The position numbers were made by a program, and so were the translations under genes. Below are positions 34,672 to 43,628 of a stretch of 64,000 bases of DNA, one piece after another. Source of the stretch: Allopusillimonas ginsengisoli (lineage in GTDB: Bacteria > Pseudomonadota > Gammaproteobacteria > Burkholderiales > Burkholderiaceae_B); contig RAPG01000002.1 in the NCBI GenBank assembly GCA_005239165.1, forward strand, positions 62,001-126,000, in the 5' to 3' direction. The notes under the pieces are model-generated. The model saw only the letters and a list, made by a program, of their open reading frames with translations, had not been told where the DNA came from and made no database searches. The number at the start of each line of letters is the position of its first letter. The first letter of the stretch is position 1.

Positions 34672-35604
34672 CTAATAGCCTCTTTCGCGCAGCACCAGCC
34701 CTGTCACCAACTCGCCGCGCAGAAACTGGCGGATTTTTTCTGATACCTGCGACACGGCCTCTTCCAGCAACGTTGCGCCCGCGATATGAGGCGTGACAGT
34801 AATGTTGGGGTGCTTCCAGAAGGCGTGCCCGGCTGGCAGAGGCTCTTGCTGAAACACGTCTAGTGTCGCGCCGTGCATGTGACCGTTATCGAGCAGCGCG
34901 AGAAGGTCTTCTTCGACCAGATGCTCGCCGCGAGCCATATTGATCAGGTGCGCGCCCGGCTGCAATACCCCCAGCGTCTGACGATTGAGAATGCCTGTGG
35001 TTTCAGGTGTGAGCGGCAATGTATTGACCAGTACGCGGGTACGCTTCAGAAAAGCGTCAAAGTGGCCACTGCCGGCGTAATTGTCGATGCCCGGCACTTG
35101 TTTACCGCTACGGGCCCAGCCAGCCACGGGGTAGCCAAGAGACGCTATGGCCTGGGCTACTCGTTTGCCCATAACCCCCATACCCATAACCCCTACAGAC
35201 CAGTCGGCACGGCGAATATCTGGCTGGGGCAGCCATTGTTCTTGCGCTTGCAGGCGCTGATACTCGGCAAACTGACGCGAAGCCCGTATAAGCGCATAAA
35301 TGGCGTACTCAGCCATTTGCACAGCCATGCCACCATCTTCGAGGCGAACGATGGCAACATTTTTGCGAAGCCCCGGCAGCCGGAGCAAGGCGTCAACACC
35401 CGCACCCAGGTTAAATACCGCCTGCAGGCCGGGCTCGCGCTCAAAAAGATCGGCGGGCGGCTGCCAGACGACGGCGATTTCTGCACCTACCGAAGGGCCA
35501 TCAGGCGTCCAGTTGTAAAATTCGACCTCGGGCAAGGCATTTTGCAGAGGTGCGATCCAGTCGTCGGGATTAAGGCCAGAGCTGGCCGCAAAGATAGCTT
35601 TCAT
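34672..35604 (-). CDS. ghrA: 2-hydroxyacid dehydrogenase (glyoxylate/hydroxypyruvate reductase A type)
   Basis: The protein has about 310 residues from the ATG at 35604 (in-frame starts at 35613 and 35622 are possible). It has the D-2-hydroxyacid dehydrogenase layout: a GVMGMGVMGKRVAQAIASLG NAD(P)-binding motif, RTRVLVNTLPLTPETTGI, and DVFQQEPLPAGHAFWKHPNITVTPHIAG with the catalytic histidine. The shortened form and the WTPDG/WQPP segments match GhrA, which reduces glyoxylate and hydroxypyruvate with NADPH. Specificity in this organism is assumed from family. Convergent with the glycine-zipper gene. Confidence 0.87.
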   Translation of the reverse strand: MKAIFAASSGLNPDDWIAPLQNALPEVEFYNWTPDGPSVGAEIAVVWQPPADLFEREPGLQAVFNLGAGVDALLRLPGLRKNVAIVRLEDGGMAVQMAEYAIYALIRASRQFAEYQRLQAQEQWLPQPDIRRADWSVGVMGMGVMGKRVAQAIASLGYPVAGWARSGKQVPGIDNYAGSGHFDAFLKRTRVLVNTLPLTPETTGILNRQTLGVLQPGAHLINMARGEHLVEEDLLALLDNGHMHGATLDVFQQEPLPAGHAFWKHPNITVTPHIAGATLLEEAVSQVSEKIRQFLRGELVTGLVLRERGY

Positions 35605-35687
35605 AGCGGCCATAATAGCCAATTTGGCTGCGCACAGCGAGCCATAATCGTGAGGCCGGGCTCTGGGTGGGTATCAAACCTGTTCGC

Positions 35688-35855
35688 TCAGAACCCGCAC
35701 ATGGTTACCAGACTGGTCCAGTCTATGGCCAGGCTGGGGGTGAAATAACTTGCAAAAGCTACTGCCAAAACCACAATCAGCACCAAACCCAGAAACAAAT
35801 GCCACACCCGTGGCCTGGGTTCAGAGCTACTGTGCAAAAGATCGCGATCAGGCAT
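35688..35855 (-). CDS. Small single-span membrane protein (55 residues)
   Basis: A short frame encodes 55 residues: a charged N-terminus (MPDRDLLHSSSEPRPR), one clear hydrophobic span (HLFLGLVLIVVLAVAFA) and a short polar end. AAGGAAG stands six bases before the ATG, and the gene begins 20 bases after the dsbC stop codon in the same direction, so it is likely the last gene of the apaG-mltA-ubiH-dsbC group. I do not recognise a family. Because of its good ribosome binding site, span and position I consider it real. Confidence 0.65.
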   Translation of the reverse strand: MPDRDLLHSSSEPRPRVWHLFLGLVLIVVLAVAFASYFTPSLAIDWTSLVTMCGF

Positions 35856-35875
35856 GCTGGCTTCCTTTACACAGG

Positions 35876-36769
35876 CTAGTTCAGCGTGTCTAGCTTTTGC
35901 TTGAGCGCATCAAGAGGCAAAGCGCCATTGATACGACTACCATCGGCAAAAAAGATAGCCGGCGTGCCTTGCACCTTAAGTTTTCTGCCTAGCGCCAGCG
36001 ATTGCTCAATCGGTGTGTCGCACTCGGCCTCTGCTGGCTTTTTGCCGCTCAGCATCCAGTCGCGCCAAGCCTCTGTCTTGTCTTCAGCACACCAGATGTT
36101 GCGCGCCTTTGTGGTGGAATCAGGTGACAAAATGGGAAACAGAAAACTATAGACTGTGACGTTGTCGACGTCTTTCAGCGTTTTGTGAAGCTGCTTGCAG
36201 TACCCGCAGTTGGGGTCTTCAAAAATGGCCATGACACGTGAGCCGTCGCCTTTTACCTGTTTGATGGCGATTTCAAGCGGCAGATCAGAGAAATCAACAC
36301 GCGACAACACATCCATACGCTGGGCCGTCAGGTCGGTGCGACGCCTGGCGTCAATAAGCGACCCCTGAAGTATGTAATCGACATCGGCATTCACGTACAG
36401 CAGGTCTGAGCCAACCTGGATCTCATACAGACCCGGAAATGGCGTAGGCGTTACCTCGCCGATGTCGATCTCGGGAAAGCGTTTCTTGAACGCTTTCTGG
36501 ACCGCCTCTGGCGTGGCGGTGGCAACCGGCTGTGCCGGCACTTGGGCATCGGCGCTGGCGGCCGCTGGCACAGACGACGCACCAGAGGTGGCTGAGCCTC
36601 GCTGAGCCGGGGCCTGTGGCTGTGCCTGGGTATCTTGCCCAGCCTCTTTAATCGTGATTTTTTCAGTGGGTTCGGCCGCAGTAGCCTGTTGGGCCCACGC
36701 GTGCACACCGTAGACCGGCAGACTAACCAGTGCTGCTGTTGCCAGCCAGCCCGCTAAACGCAAACGCAT
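35876..36769 (-). CDS. dsbC: Thiol:disulfide interchange protein DsbC
   Basis: From the ATG at 36769 (CAGGAG before it) the product has 297 residues with a Sec signal. A long Gln/Ala/Pro-rich linker follows (about residues 30-90), unusual against the roughly 235-residue E. coli protein. The dimerisation domain then reads VTPTPFPGLYEIQVGSDLLYVNADVDYILQG, and the thioredoxin domain has the active site DPNCGYCKQ (CGYC) with the cis-proline segment VQGTPAIFFADG. It isomerises wrong disulfides in the periplasm. It follows the ubiH-like gene by 37 bases. Confidence 0.92.
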   Translation of the reverse strand: MRLRLAGWLATAALVSLPVYGVHAWAQQATAAEPTEKITIKEAGQDTQAQPQAPAQRGSATSGASSVPAAASADAQVPAQPVATATPEAVQKAFKKRFPEIDIGEVTPTPFPGLYEIQVGSDLLYVNADVDYILQGSLIDARRRTDLTAQRMDVLSRVDFSDLPLEIAIKQVKGDGSRVMAIFEDPNCGYCKQLHKTLKDVDNVTVYSFLFPILSPDSTTKARNIWCAEDKTEAWRDWMLSGKKPAEAECDTPIEQSLALGRKLKVQGTPAIFFADGSRINGALPLDALKQKLDTLN

Positions 36770-36806
36770 ATATGCTCCTGTTGCAATGCTTAAATTACGT
36801 GAATCA

Positions 36807-38000
36807 TCATACGCCACGCCTGCCTCCAGCGGCTGCGTTGATGAGCAACCGTTTGACGAAGGGCAGGCGATCGGCGCACTGCATGCCGACGTTGCGCGCC
36901 AGGACAATTGGTGCGGCCTGCGACGCAAACAGCTTGTGCAAACCATCGGTAGCCAGACGCATGGCTAGAATAGGCTCAGCCCGCGCACGCCGGTAACGCG
37001 CCAGCACGCGTATGTCGCCTGCGCCACGAAAAGACTCTTTAGCAGACAGAACGTCCACAAGTGCCTCTATATCGCCTAGCCCAAGATTCAGCCCCTGGCC
37101 TGCAAGAGGATGCACCCTGTGCGCCGCATCGCTGACCAGGGCAACGCCGGGCGCAACCATACTGCTGTGTTCAATGAACAAGGGAAAGCCAAATACCTGA
37201 CTGCGTACCGATAAAGCACCCAGGCGACCACCGGTTGTCGCCGCCAGCCTGGGTTCAAGCCAGGATGCGCGCTCATCGGAAGGCAAGGCCAGCAAGGCTT
37301 GCGCCATGGTTTCCGGCATGGACCAGACCATGGAAACCTGATGCCCGGCGGCCGTATCTGGCATGGGCAACAAAGCAAGCACGGTATCGCCGGTAAACCA
37401 CTGCACAGCCGTATTCTGGTGCCGGCGCTCAGTCGTCAGATGCGTTACGACACCTGTGTCGCCGTATGCCCGCGAGTGATGACTGATACCTGCAGCCTTG
37501 CGCACCGGTGACTGCCCGCCATCAGCGCCTATCAGCAACTCAGGGCGCAGCACGCGCCCGGTGTCGGTATGTATTGCTCCGCCCTCAAGGCGTTCGAATT
37601 TTTCAGCGTGCCAGGTGATTCCGAAAAACTGCACGGCCTGCTGCAGGGCACGCTCCATTTCGCCAGACTCGACGATCCAGGCAAGCGCAGCTTCAGCGCC
37701 CTGCCAGGCATCCAGATTGACCACCCCACTGGCATCGCCATGCACTTCCATGGCCTGCACCGGTGTAATACGCCGGGTATCCATGAGATCCCATACGCCC
37801 AGACGTGCGAGAAAAGCCTGACTGGCCCCCGAAATAGCGTACACACGGGGATGATAAACGTCGGGTGCCGGCGTTGCGCTGGCGTTGCGAGGCCCAAGCA
37901 GCGCCACATTTAAGCCAGCCTTGGCCAGCCCAAGCGCGGTCGCCAGACCGGCAAGGCCCGTTCCGCACACAACAATGTTTTCATGCTTTGCTTTTTTCAT
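36807..38000 (-). CDS. UbiH/UbiF/VisC-family FAD monooxygenase (ubiquinone biosynthesis)
   Basis: The 397-residue flavoprotein has the aromatic hydroxylase pattern of ubiquinone biosynthesis enzymes. FAD motif NIVVCGTGLAGLATALGLAKAG stands at the start, LLIGADGGQSPVRKAAGI (DG motif) in the middle, and ALVSDAAHRVHPLAGQGLNLGLGDIEALVDVL (GD/HPxxGQGxN motif) toward the end. Which ring position it hydroxylates is not clear, so no letter is given. The start at 38000 overlaps the mltA stop as ATGA, indicating coupled translation. Confidence 0.9.
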   Translation of the reverse strand: MKKAKHENIVVCGTGLAGLATALGLAKAGLNVALLGPRNASATPAPDVYHPRVYAISGASQAFLARLGVWDLMDTRRITPVQAMEVHGDASGVVNLDAWQGAEAALAWIVESGEMERALQQAVQFFGITWHAEKFERLEGGAIHTDTGRVLRPELLIGADGGQSPVRKAAGISHHSRAYGDTGVVTHLTTERRHQNTAVQWFTGDTVLALLPMPDTAAGHQVSMVWSMPETMAQALLALPSDERASWLEPRLAATTGGRLGALSVRSQVFGFPLFIEHSSMVAPGVALVSDAAHRVHPLAGQGLNLGLGDIEALVDVLSAKESFRGAGDIRVLARYRRARAEPILAMRLATDGLHKLFASQAAPIVLARNVGMQCADRLPFVKRLLINAAAGGRRGV

Positions 38001-39277
38001 CGTGCCGAGGGCGCTCCCGCCTGTCTGGGCCACAATACCCATGTATCGCCATTTTGCTTCATGCGGCCCGCCTCGGCGCCGGCCTCATCGCCAAAGCCCC
38101 AGTAAAAATCTGTGCGGCCAGCACCTTTGATTGCGGCGCCGGTATCCTGGGCCATCACCAGCCGCTGCAGCGGCCGGTTTGAGCCCGGGTAGGTGGTGGC
38201 AAGATAAAGTGGCGATCCCAGGGGTACAAACGTGGTATCAACGGCCACCGAGCGCTGGCCAATGAGGGGGATGGCATATGCGCCTTTGGGCCCGAGTTCA
38301 GGGTCAATAATGGCCTCTTCACGGAAGAACACCATGGCCGGGTTTGCATTGAGCATTTCCTGAACGCGTGCCGGATTATTACGGGCCCACGCCTTGATAT
38401 TAGCCATGGATGCACGGGCAAGCGGCATTTCGCCCTTATTGGCCAGCCATGTGGCGATGGATGCATAAGGACGGCCATTATGATCTGCATAGGCCAGACG
38501 TATCATGCTGCCATCTGACAACTGGGCTCGGCCTGAACCCTGTATTTGCAGGAAAAACGCTTCGACAGGGTCATTGACCCATGCCAAGACCTCGGGCTGG
38601 CGCTCGGGCGACGCCGCGATCTGGGCGCGCGTGTCATAAGGCACAACGCGCCGACCATCGAGCTTGCCTCGGATGCGTTTGCCCGCCAGCTCAGGATAAA
38701 CCGAACCCAGGTCTATCGTTAGCAGGTCAGCAGGCACGCCATACAAAGGCCACTGGTAGGCGCCCTCACGCTTGCGCGAGGCATGAACCAGAGGCTCGTA
38801 ATAACCCGTCACGGTATTGCGTGCGGGCTTGCCACTGGCATCAAGCAGACGCCATGGCTGAAGCTGCTGTTCAAGAAACTGTCGCACAGCCGCCGTGCTG
38901 GCGCTTTCAGTGTCAAAACCGGACCGGGCCGCAGCCGCACATACGGGTTGCCACACCCGAGGCGTGGCGCGGGCCTGCTGAGCCAGAGACCCTGATACGG
39001 GCCGCATCAACCCCTTGCAGTTGTTGATAAATGCCTTCCAGACATGGTCAAGGCTGTCTTCCTGCCACCCCGGCAGCGCAGACCAGGACACCTGCTGAAA
39101 CTTGCCCGCAAGAGGTCGCGCGGGGGTTTCAGGCAGGGCATCAAGTGTCGGCACGGTCAGCGGCAGCGCGGCAATGTCAGGCACCTGGCCGGGAGCCTGG
39201 ACCTCCGGCGAGATCACTACAGAACTGCAGGCAGAGAGCAGGCCAAAAACCGTTGCCGAAAAAAGAATTTTTCTCAT
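37997..39277 (-). CDS. mltA: Membrane-bound lytic murein transglycosylase A
   Basis: The 426-residue lipoprotein has a signal with lipobox LLSAC. It shows the MltA double-psi barrel segments: GYYEPLVHASRKREGAYQWPLYG, EVLAWVNDPVEAFFLQIQGSGRAQL, and the C-terminal 3D domain VAVDTTFVPLGSPLYLATTYP with MAQDTGAAIKGAGRTDFYWG, which holds the catalytic aspartate. It cleaves peptidoglycan between MurNAc and GlcNAc, forming 1,6-anhydro ends, at the inner face of the outer membrane. It lies in the order apaG-mltA-ubiH-dsbC. Confidence 0.95.
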   Translation of the reverse strand: MRKILFSATVFGLLSACSSVVISPEVQAPGQVPDIAALPLTVPTLDALPETPARPLAGKFQQVSWSALPGWQEDSLDHVWKAFINNCKGLMRPVSGSLAQQARATPRVWQPVCAAAARSGFDTESASTAAVRQFLEQQLQPWRLLDASGKPARNTVTGYYEPLVHASRKREGAYQWPLYGVPADLLTIDLGSVYPELAGKRIRGKLDGRRVVPYDTRAQIAASPERQPEVLAWVNDPVEAFFLQIQGSGRAQLSDGSMIRLAYADHNGRPYASIATWLANKGEMPLARASMANIKAWARNNPARVQEMLNANPAMVFFREEAIIDPELGPKGAYAIPLIGQRSVAVDTTFVPLGSPLYLATTYPGSNRPLQRLVMAQDTGAAIKGAGRTDFYWGFGDEAGAEAGRMKQNGDTWVLWPRQAGAPSAR

Positions 39278-39374
39278 ACGTTCGCGTAATAACAGGGATT
39301 AATACGTTGCCCGGCTTTGCACAACCCGGCCACAAAAACCATACAACCCGTGCGGGCGGCAGGAAACGGCGACA

Positions 39375-39749
39375 TCAATGCAAGGTGCGTGGCATGGCCA
39401 GCATGAACTCTTCAATGGGCACCTCGAAAGGCACACCGTTTTCACCCACACAGTGATACGTACCCTGCATGGTACCGACAGGCGTAGGAAGCGGACAGCC
39501 GCTGGTGTATTCAAACGTTTCACCAGGCGCCAGCAGCGGCTGCTGACCCACAACCCCCAGCCCGCGAACCTCCTGGGTTTGCTGCTGGCCATCGGTAATA
39601 AGCCAGTGACGACTGATGATCTGCGCCGCATGCTGGCCGCGGTTGGTTATGCGCACCGTATAGGCGAAAACAAATTGCTGCTCTTCAGGCCTAGACTCGT
39701 CTGGCAAGTAATGGGGTGTAACGGTAACCGAAATATCGTAGGGTTTCAT
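39375..39749 (-). CDS. apaG: ApaG (DUF525) protein
   Basis: The 124-residue protein is a full-length ApaG with the fibronectin-like fold. Conserved parts are VTPHYLPDESRPEEQQFVFAYTVRITNRG, ISRHWLITDGQQQTQEVRGLGVVGQQPLL, and the C-terminal GTMQGTYHCVGENGVPFEVPI. Mutants in enterobacteria affect Co2+ tolerance; the true role is unclear. It is the first minus-strand gene next to the divergent rpe. Confidence 0.95.
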   Translation of the reverse strand: MKPYDISVTVTPHYLPDESRPEEQQFVFAYTVRITNRGQHAAQIISRHWLITDGQQQTQEVRGLGVVGQQPLLAPGETFEYTSGCPLPTPVGTMQGTYHCVGENGVPFEVPIEEFMLAMPRTLH

Positions 39750-39853
39750 TCGCGGGTTCCGGATGAATGGGTCAAGCCACGTTAAACAGAAGAACGGGCG
39801 ATAACCTGCAATAATGACACAGTCCCCGTTCTGTTATTGCGCTCTGCATACTT

Positions 39854-40561
39854 ATGATCATGCCATTTTCCAAACCCACCCGTATCGCCCCCAGCCTGCT
39901 GGCCGCTGACTTCGCCCGCCTGGGCGAAGAAGTAAAAAATGTCGTCGACGCAGGCGCCGACTGGATCCATTTTGATGTCATGGACAATCACTATGTACCC
40001 AACCTGACCATGGGCCCCATGGTATGCGAGGCGTTGCGCCCCCATACCAAAGCGCCGATAGACGTGCATCTGATGGTTGAGCCCGTTGATGCCATTATCC
40101 CGCAATTTGCCGAGGCAGGCGCCGATATCATTACGTTTCACCCTGAAGCCACACGCCACGTCGACCGCACCCTGTCGCTGATCAAAGAACACGGCTGTCT
40201 GGCCGGCCTGGTTTTCAACCCGGCCACCCCGCTCGACTGGCTGAACTACGTCATGGAAAAAGTCGATGTGGTGTTGATCATGTCTGTTAACCCGGGTTTT
40301 GGTGGGCAAAAGTTCATTCCGGGCACCATTACCAAGGTCAGACAGGCACGCGCCCGCATCGACGCCTGGATTGCACAGGGCGGTCACCCGATCGCACTAG
40401 AGGTCGATGGCGGCGTAAAGGTGGACAATATCGCGGCCATTCGCGCCGCCGGTGCCGATACCTTTGTAGCCGGCTCTGCCATTTTTGGGCATCCAGATTA
40501 CAAAGCCGTCATTGACGCCATGCGTACCGAAATCATCAAAGGCGAATCCATCTCAGCCTGA
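39854..40561 (+). CDS. rpe: Ribulose-phosphate 3-epimerase
   Basis: The 235-residue TIM-barrel enzyme interconverts ribulose-5-phosphate and xylulose-5-phosphate. It has all family signatures: [36 protein letters not shown] with the metal-binding His and catalytic Asp, [22 protein letters not shown] and [10 protein letters not shown]. Two in-frame ATGs (39854 and 39860) are equally possible. It heads the plus-strand group rpe-gph-trpEGDC, an order seen in Bordetella-like genomes, and stands 104 bases from the divergent apaG. Confidence 0.96.
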   Translation: MIMPFSKPTRIAPSLLAADFARLGEEVKNVVDAGADWIHFDVMDNHYVPNLTMGPMVCEALRPHTKAPIDVHLMVEPVDAIIPQFAEAGADIITFHPEATRHVDRTLSLIKEHGCLAGLVFNPATPLDWLNYVMEKVDVVLIMSVNPGFGGQKFIPGTITKVRQARARIDAWIAQGGHPIALEVDGGVKVDNIAAIRAAGADTFVAGSAIFGHPDYKAVIDAMRTEIIKGESISA

Positions 40562-40588
40562 CGCCCGCACTTTCCACGGAATACCACC

Positions 40589-41281
40589 ATGTCTTTCAAT
40601 GCCGTACTGCTGGATCTCGACGGAACCCTGCTCGATACCATTCCTGATCTTGCTGCGGCCGCCAACGCCATGCGGCACGACCTGGGCATGGCACCCCTGG
40701 ATCAGGCGCTGCTGGCCACGTATGTAGGCAAAGGCATGAAGGTGCTCGTGCAAAAAACACTTGCCAATAACCCCGAAAACACGTCGCCTGACGAGGCCAT
40801 TGTGGAGCAGGGCCTGGCGATAATGGGCAAGCATTACCTGCGCATCAATGGCGACGGCACCCGCATGTACCCGGGCGTGCGCGAAGGCCTTGATGCCTTT
40901 GCAGCTGCAGGCTGCAAACTGGCCATTGTTACCAACAAGCCAACTGAATTTACCCACCCTCTGCTCGAACGTTTTGGCATCGCTTCGCTGTTTTCTGCCG
41001 TGGTATGCGGCGACACCTGTGCACAGAAAAAGCCCCACCCCATGCCCATGCTGTATGCCTGCGAACAGTTAGGCACACAGCCGCAACAGGCCCTGGCCAT
41101 AGGCGATTCGGTCAATGATGCGCTGGCTGCGCGCGCTGCCGGCATCACCGTTCTGGCTGTGCCATACGGTTACAATGAAGGCATGGACGTGCGCAATCTT
41201 CAGGTCGATGATATAGTTTCGACTATTGTTGATGCAGCCCGGTGGGCTGCTCGCCACACAACACACTCTACAAGAACATGA
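40589..41281 (+). CDS. gph: Phosphoglycolate phosphatase
   Basis: The 230-residue HAD-superfamily phosphatase carries the four HAD motifs: LLDLDGTLLDT (nucleophile Asp), the VTNK Thr, KKPHPMPM (Lys), and IGDSVNDALAARAAG. Length and cap fit Gph, which removes 2-phosphoglycolate. It begins 28 bases after rpe. Its TGA stop overlaps the ATG of the trp leader peptide, so translation of the leader may depend on ribosomes finishing gph. Confidence 0.94.
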   Translation: MSFNAVLLDLDGTLLDTIPDLAAAANAMRHDLGMAPLDQALLATYVGKGMKVLVQKTLANNPENTSPDEAIVEQGLAIMGKHYLRINGDGTRMYPGVREGLDAFAAAGCKLAIVTNKPTEFTHPLLERFGIASLFSAVVCGDTCAQKKPHPMPMLYACEQLGTQPQQALAIGDSVNDALAARAAGITVLAVPYGYNEGMDVRNLQVDDIVSTIVDAARWAARHTTHSTRT

Positions 41282-41349
41282 ACGCTACCCATTATTATCG
41301 CAACACGCCCCGCGCCACCTGGCGCTGGTGGCGTTTGTGTTCTGGGTAG
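41278..41349 (+). CDS. trpL: trp operon leader peptide
   Basis: A 23-residue frame starts on the gph stop codon (ATGA) and carries three tryptophan codons in four positions (residues 15, 17, 18; the segment reads TWRWWR). Directly over the Trp codons CGCCACC and GGTGGCG can pair (41313-41319 with 41327-41333). A terminator hairpin follows at 41421-41451 before trpE. This is the layout of transcription attenuation by ribosome stalling at Trp codons. There is no good ribosome binding site, which fits coupling to gph translation. Confidence 0.8.
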   Translation: MNATHYYRNTPRATWRWWRLCSG

Positions 41350-41456
41350 CGGTAATCCCTTCCCGGCGCCAGATCTCGTTTTTATCTGATCCTCGCGCCG
41401 CCAGTGTTACCAGCAAAAACAAGCCCGGAACCCAATTATTTGGCCGGGCTTCTTTG
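41313..41456 (+). promoter_or_regulatory. trp attenuator region with terminator
   Basis: Segment 1 hairpin: CGCCACC/GGTGGCG over the Trp codons. An alternative pairing joins CTGGCGC (41319-41325) to GCGCCAG (41366-41372). The terminator stem AAGCCCGG (41421-41428) with CCGGGCTT (41444-41451) is followed by the T-rich CTTTG, 40 bases before the trpE ATG. The exact switching partners need folding; the leader peptide and terminator are direct observations. Confidence 0.7.
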
Positions 41457-41495
41457 ATTCTGTCCCGGTCTGCATGCAAACCACAGAGACCCCTT

Positions 41496-43016
41496 ATGAC
41501 AGAACTCGAGTTCAACGCCCTGGCCGCCGAAGGCTACAACCGCATTCCGCTCATCGCGGAAACCTACGCCGATCTTGACACGCCTCTGGCCATTTACCTC
41601 AAGCTGGCGCACAGCGGCCCCGAAGGCGGGCGCAACAGTTGCCTGCTTGAGTCTGTCGTGGGCGGCGAGCGTTTCGGGCGCTATTCGTTTATCGGGCTGC
41701 CCGCCAAAACTGTCATTCGCGCCAGCGGCCAGATCACCGAAGTCGTCACCAAGGGTGAAGTGGTCGAACGCCACGAAGGCGATCCGCTGGCTTTTATCGA
41801 AGCATTTCAGCAACGTTTCAAGGTAGCGCTGCTGCCTGGCATGCCACGCTTTGCAGGCGGGCTGGCTGGCTATTTTGGCTACGACGCCGTACGCAATATA
41901 GAACCCCGCCTCGGGCCAGCCATAAAGCCTTTTCCTGCGGGACAAGACGAAGGCACACCCGACATCATGATGCTGCAGGTCGACGAGCTGGTTATCGTCG
42001 ACAACCTGGCCGGGCGCACCTACCTTATGGTCTACGCCGACCCCACGCAGCCCGAGGCCTTTGCCCAGGCCCGCCGCCGGCTTAAAGAGTTGCGCGAAAA
42101 GCTGCGCATGCCTGTGGTTATCCCGTATGCCTACGCCAGCATGCAAACCACCATACGTCGCGATTTTGCCAAAAAAGACTACATCGACGCCGTGCTCAAG
42201 GCCAAAGACTACATTACGGCCGGCGACGTCATGCAGGTGCAGATCGGACAGGTCATTACCAAACCTTTTCGTGACTCACCCATCTCGCTTTACCGTGCGC
42301 TGCGTTCGCTCAACCCCTCGCCATACATGTACTACTGGAACTTCGACAACTTCCAGGTTGTGGGCTCATCGCCTGAAATCCTCGTGCGCCAGGAAATCGT
42401 GCACGACGCCGGTGGCCGCAAAACCATCGCCACCATCAGGCCGCTAGCAGGCACCCGCAGGCGCGGTTCCACACCAGAAGAAGACTCCCAGCTCGCCGAA
42501 GAGCTGCTTGCTGATCCCAAAGAGCGTGCCGAACACGTCATGCTCATTGACCTGGCACGCAACGACGTTGGTCGGGTAGCCAAAACCGGTACGGTCAAGG
42601 TCACTGACACCATGAGCATTGAACGCTATTCTCATGTCATGCATCTGGTGTCCAATGTGGCAGGTGAGCTTGATGAAAACATGAGCAATATGGACGTACT
42701 GCGCGCCGCCTTCCCGGCCGGCACACTTACTGGTGCACCCAAAGTACGCGCCATGGAAATCATCGACGAGCTTGAGCCTGTGCGCCGCGGCATTTATGGC
42801 GGTGCTGCCGGCTACATCAGCTACGGCGGCGAAATGGACGTAGCCATTGCCATACGCACCGGCATCGTCAAGGACGGCATGCTGTATGTGCAGGCAGCTG
42901 CAGGCATCGTGGCTGACTCTGACCCCGAAAAAGAATGGCAAGAAACCGAAGCCAAAGCGCGCGCCGTGTTGCGCGCCGCAGAACAAGTGCAGTACGGCCT
43001 TGATGAACCCATTTAA
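41496..43016 (+). CDS. trpE: Anthranilate synthase component I
   Basis: The 506-residue chain has the TrpE N-terminal domain with the tryptophan-feedback motif LLESV (about residues 49-53) and the chorismate-binding domain. The latter includes DVMQVQIGQ, SPSPYMYYWNF, PLAGTRRRG, LIDLARNDVGR and the late FPAGTLTGAPKVRAMEIIDELEP. It makes anthranilate from chorismate using ammonia from TrpG. The start at 41496 gives the usual N-terminus; an open frame further upstream runs through the attenuator and is not coding. It is controlled by the leader upstream. Confidence 0.96.
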   Translation: MTELEFNALAAEGYNRIPLIAETYADLDTPLAIYLKLAHSGPEGGRNSCLLESVVGGERFGRYSFIGLPAKTVIRASGQITEVVTKGEVVERHEGDPLAFIEAFQQRFKVALLPGMPRFAGGLAGYFGYDAVRNIEPRLGPAIKPFPAGQDEGTPDIMMLQVDELVIVDNLAGRTYLMVYADPTQPEAFAQARRRLKELREKLRMPVVIPYAYASMQTTIRRDFAKKDYIDAVLKAKDYITAGDVMQVQIGQVITKPFRDSPISLYRALRSLNPSPYMYYWNFDNFQVVGSSPEILVRQEIVHDAGGRKTIATIRPLAGTRRRGSTPEEDSQLAEELLADPKERAEHVMLIDLARNDVGRVAKTGTVKVTDTMSIERYSHVMHLVSNVAGELDENMSNMDVLRAAFPAGTLTGAPKVRAMEIIDELEPVRRGIYGGAAGYISYGGEMDVAIAIRTGIVKDGMLYVQAAAGIVADSDPEKEWQETEAKARAVLRAAEQVQYGLDEPI

Positions 43017-43046
43017 ACAACAAAGCATCAACTCAGGAGAAACAGC

Positions 43047-43610
43047 ATGCTATTGATGCTTGATAACTACGATTCATTCACCTACAACCTGGTGCAGTAT
43101 TTTGGCGAACTGGGCGAAGAGGTCAAGGTGCTGCGCAATGACCAGACTACCGTCGAAGAAATCGCCGCACTGGCACCCACGCGCATCTGCGTATCGCCCG
43201 GCCCTTGCTCACCTGCTGAAGCGGGCATATCCATAGAGCTCATCCGCCACTTTGCAGGCAAGCTGCCGATTTTGGGCGTTTGCCTGGGCCATCAGGCCAT
43301 AGCCGCGGCGTACGGTGGCGACATCGTGCGGGCCCAACAAATTATGCACGGTAAGGTGTCCAGCATTACCCATCGCGGCACCGATGTTTTCAAGGGGCTG
43401 CCCTCACCCTTTACCGTAACGCGGTACCACTCGCTGGCTATTGATCGCAATACCCTGCCTGAGTGCCTCGAGATCACCGCCGAAACAGACGACGGCGAAA
43501 TAATGGGGGTAAGGCACAAAACCCTGCCTGTATATGGCGTGCAATTTCATCCCGAATCTGTGCTCAGTGAACACGGTCACGCGTTGCTGAAAAACTTTCT
43601 CGATATCTGA
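43047..43610 (+). CDS. trpG: Anthranilate synthase glutamine amidotransferase subunit
   Basis: This is a 187-residue class I glutamine amidotransferase. It has [22 protein letters not shown], the [10 protein letters not shown] oxyanion region, the nucleophile-containing [11 protein letters not shown], and the catalytic [10 protein letters not shown]. It feeds ammonia to TrpE and may also serve PabB. AGGAG lies before the ATG, and the gene is 30 bases after trpE. Confidence 0.96.
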   Translation: MLLMLDNYDSFTYNLVQYFGELGEEVKVLRNDQTTVEEIAALAPTRICVSPGPCSPAEAGISIELIRHFAGKLPILGVCLGHQAIAAAYGGDIVRAQQIMHGKVSSITHRGTDVFKGLPSPFTVTRYHSLAIDRNTLPECLEITAETDDGEIMGVRHKTLPVYGVQFHPESVLSEHGHALLKNFLDI

Positions 43611-43628
43611 CACAAGAAAAGGACAACC

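Noticed and set aside
34873..35748. 291-codon plus-strand frame
   Set aside because: It is a shadow of the 2-hydroxyacid dehydrogenase gene on the other strand.
39782..40387. 201-codon minus-strand frame
   Set aside because: It is antisense to rpe, which has all family motifs.
41233..41249. Hairpin GCAGCCC-GGT-GGGCTGC as a terminator after gph
   Set aside because: It lies inside the gph coding sequence and is followed by no T-run.
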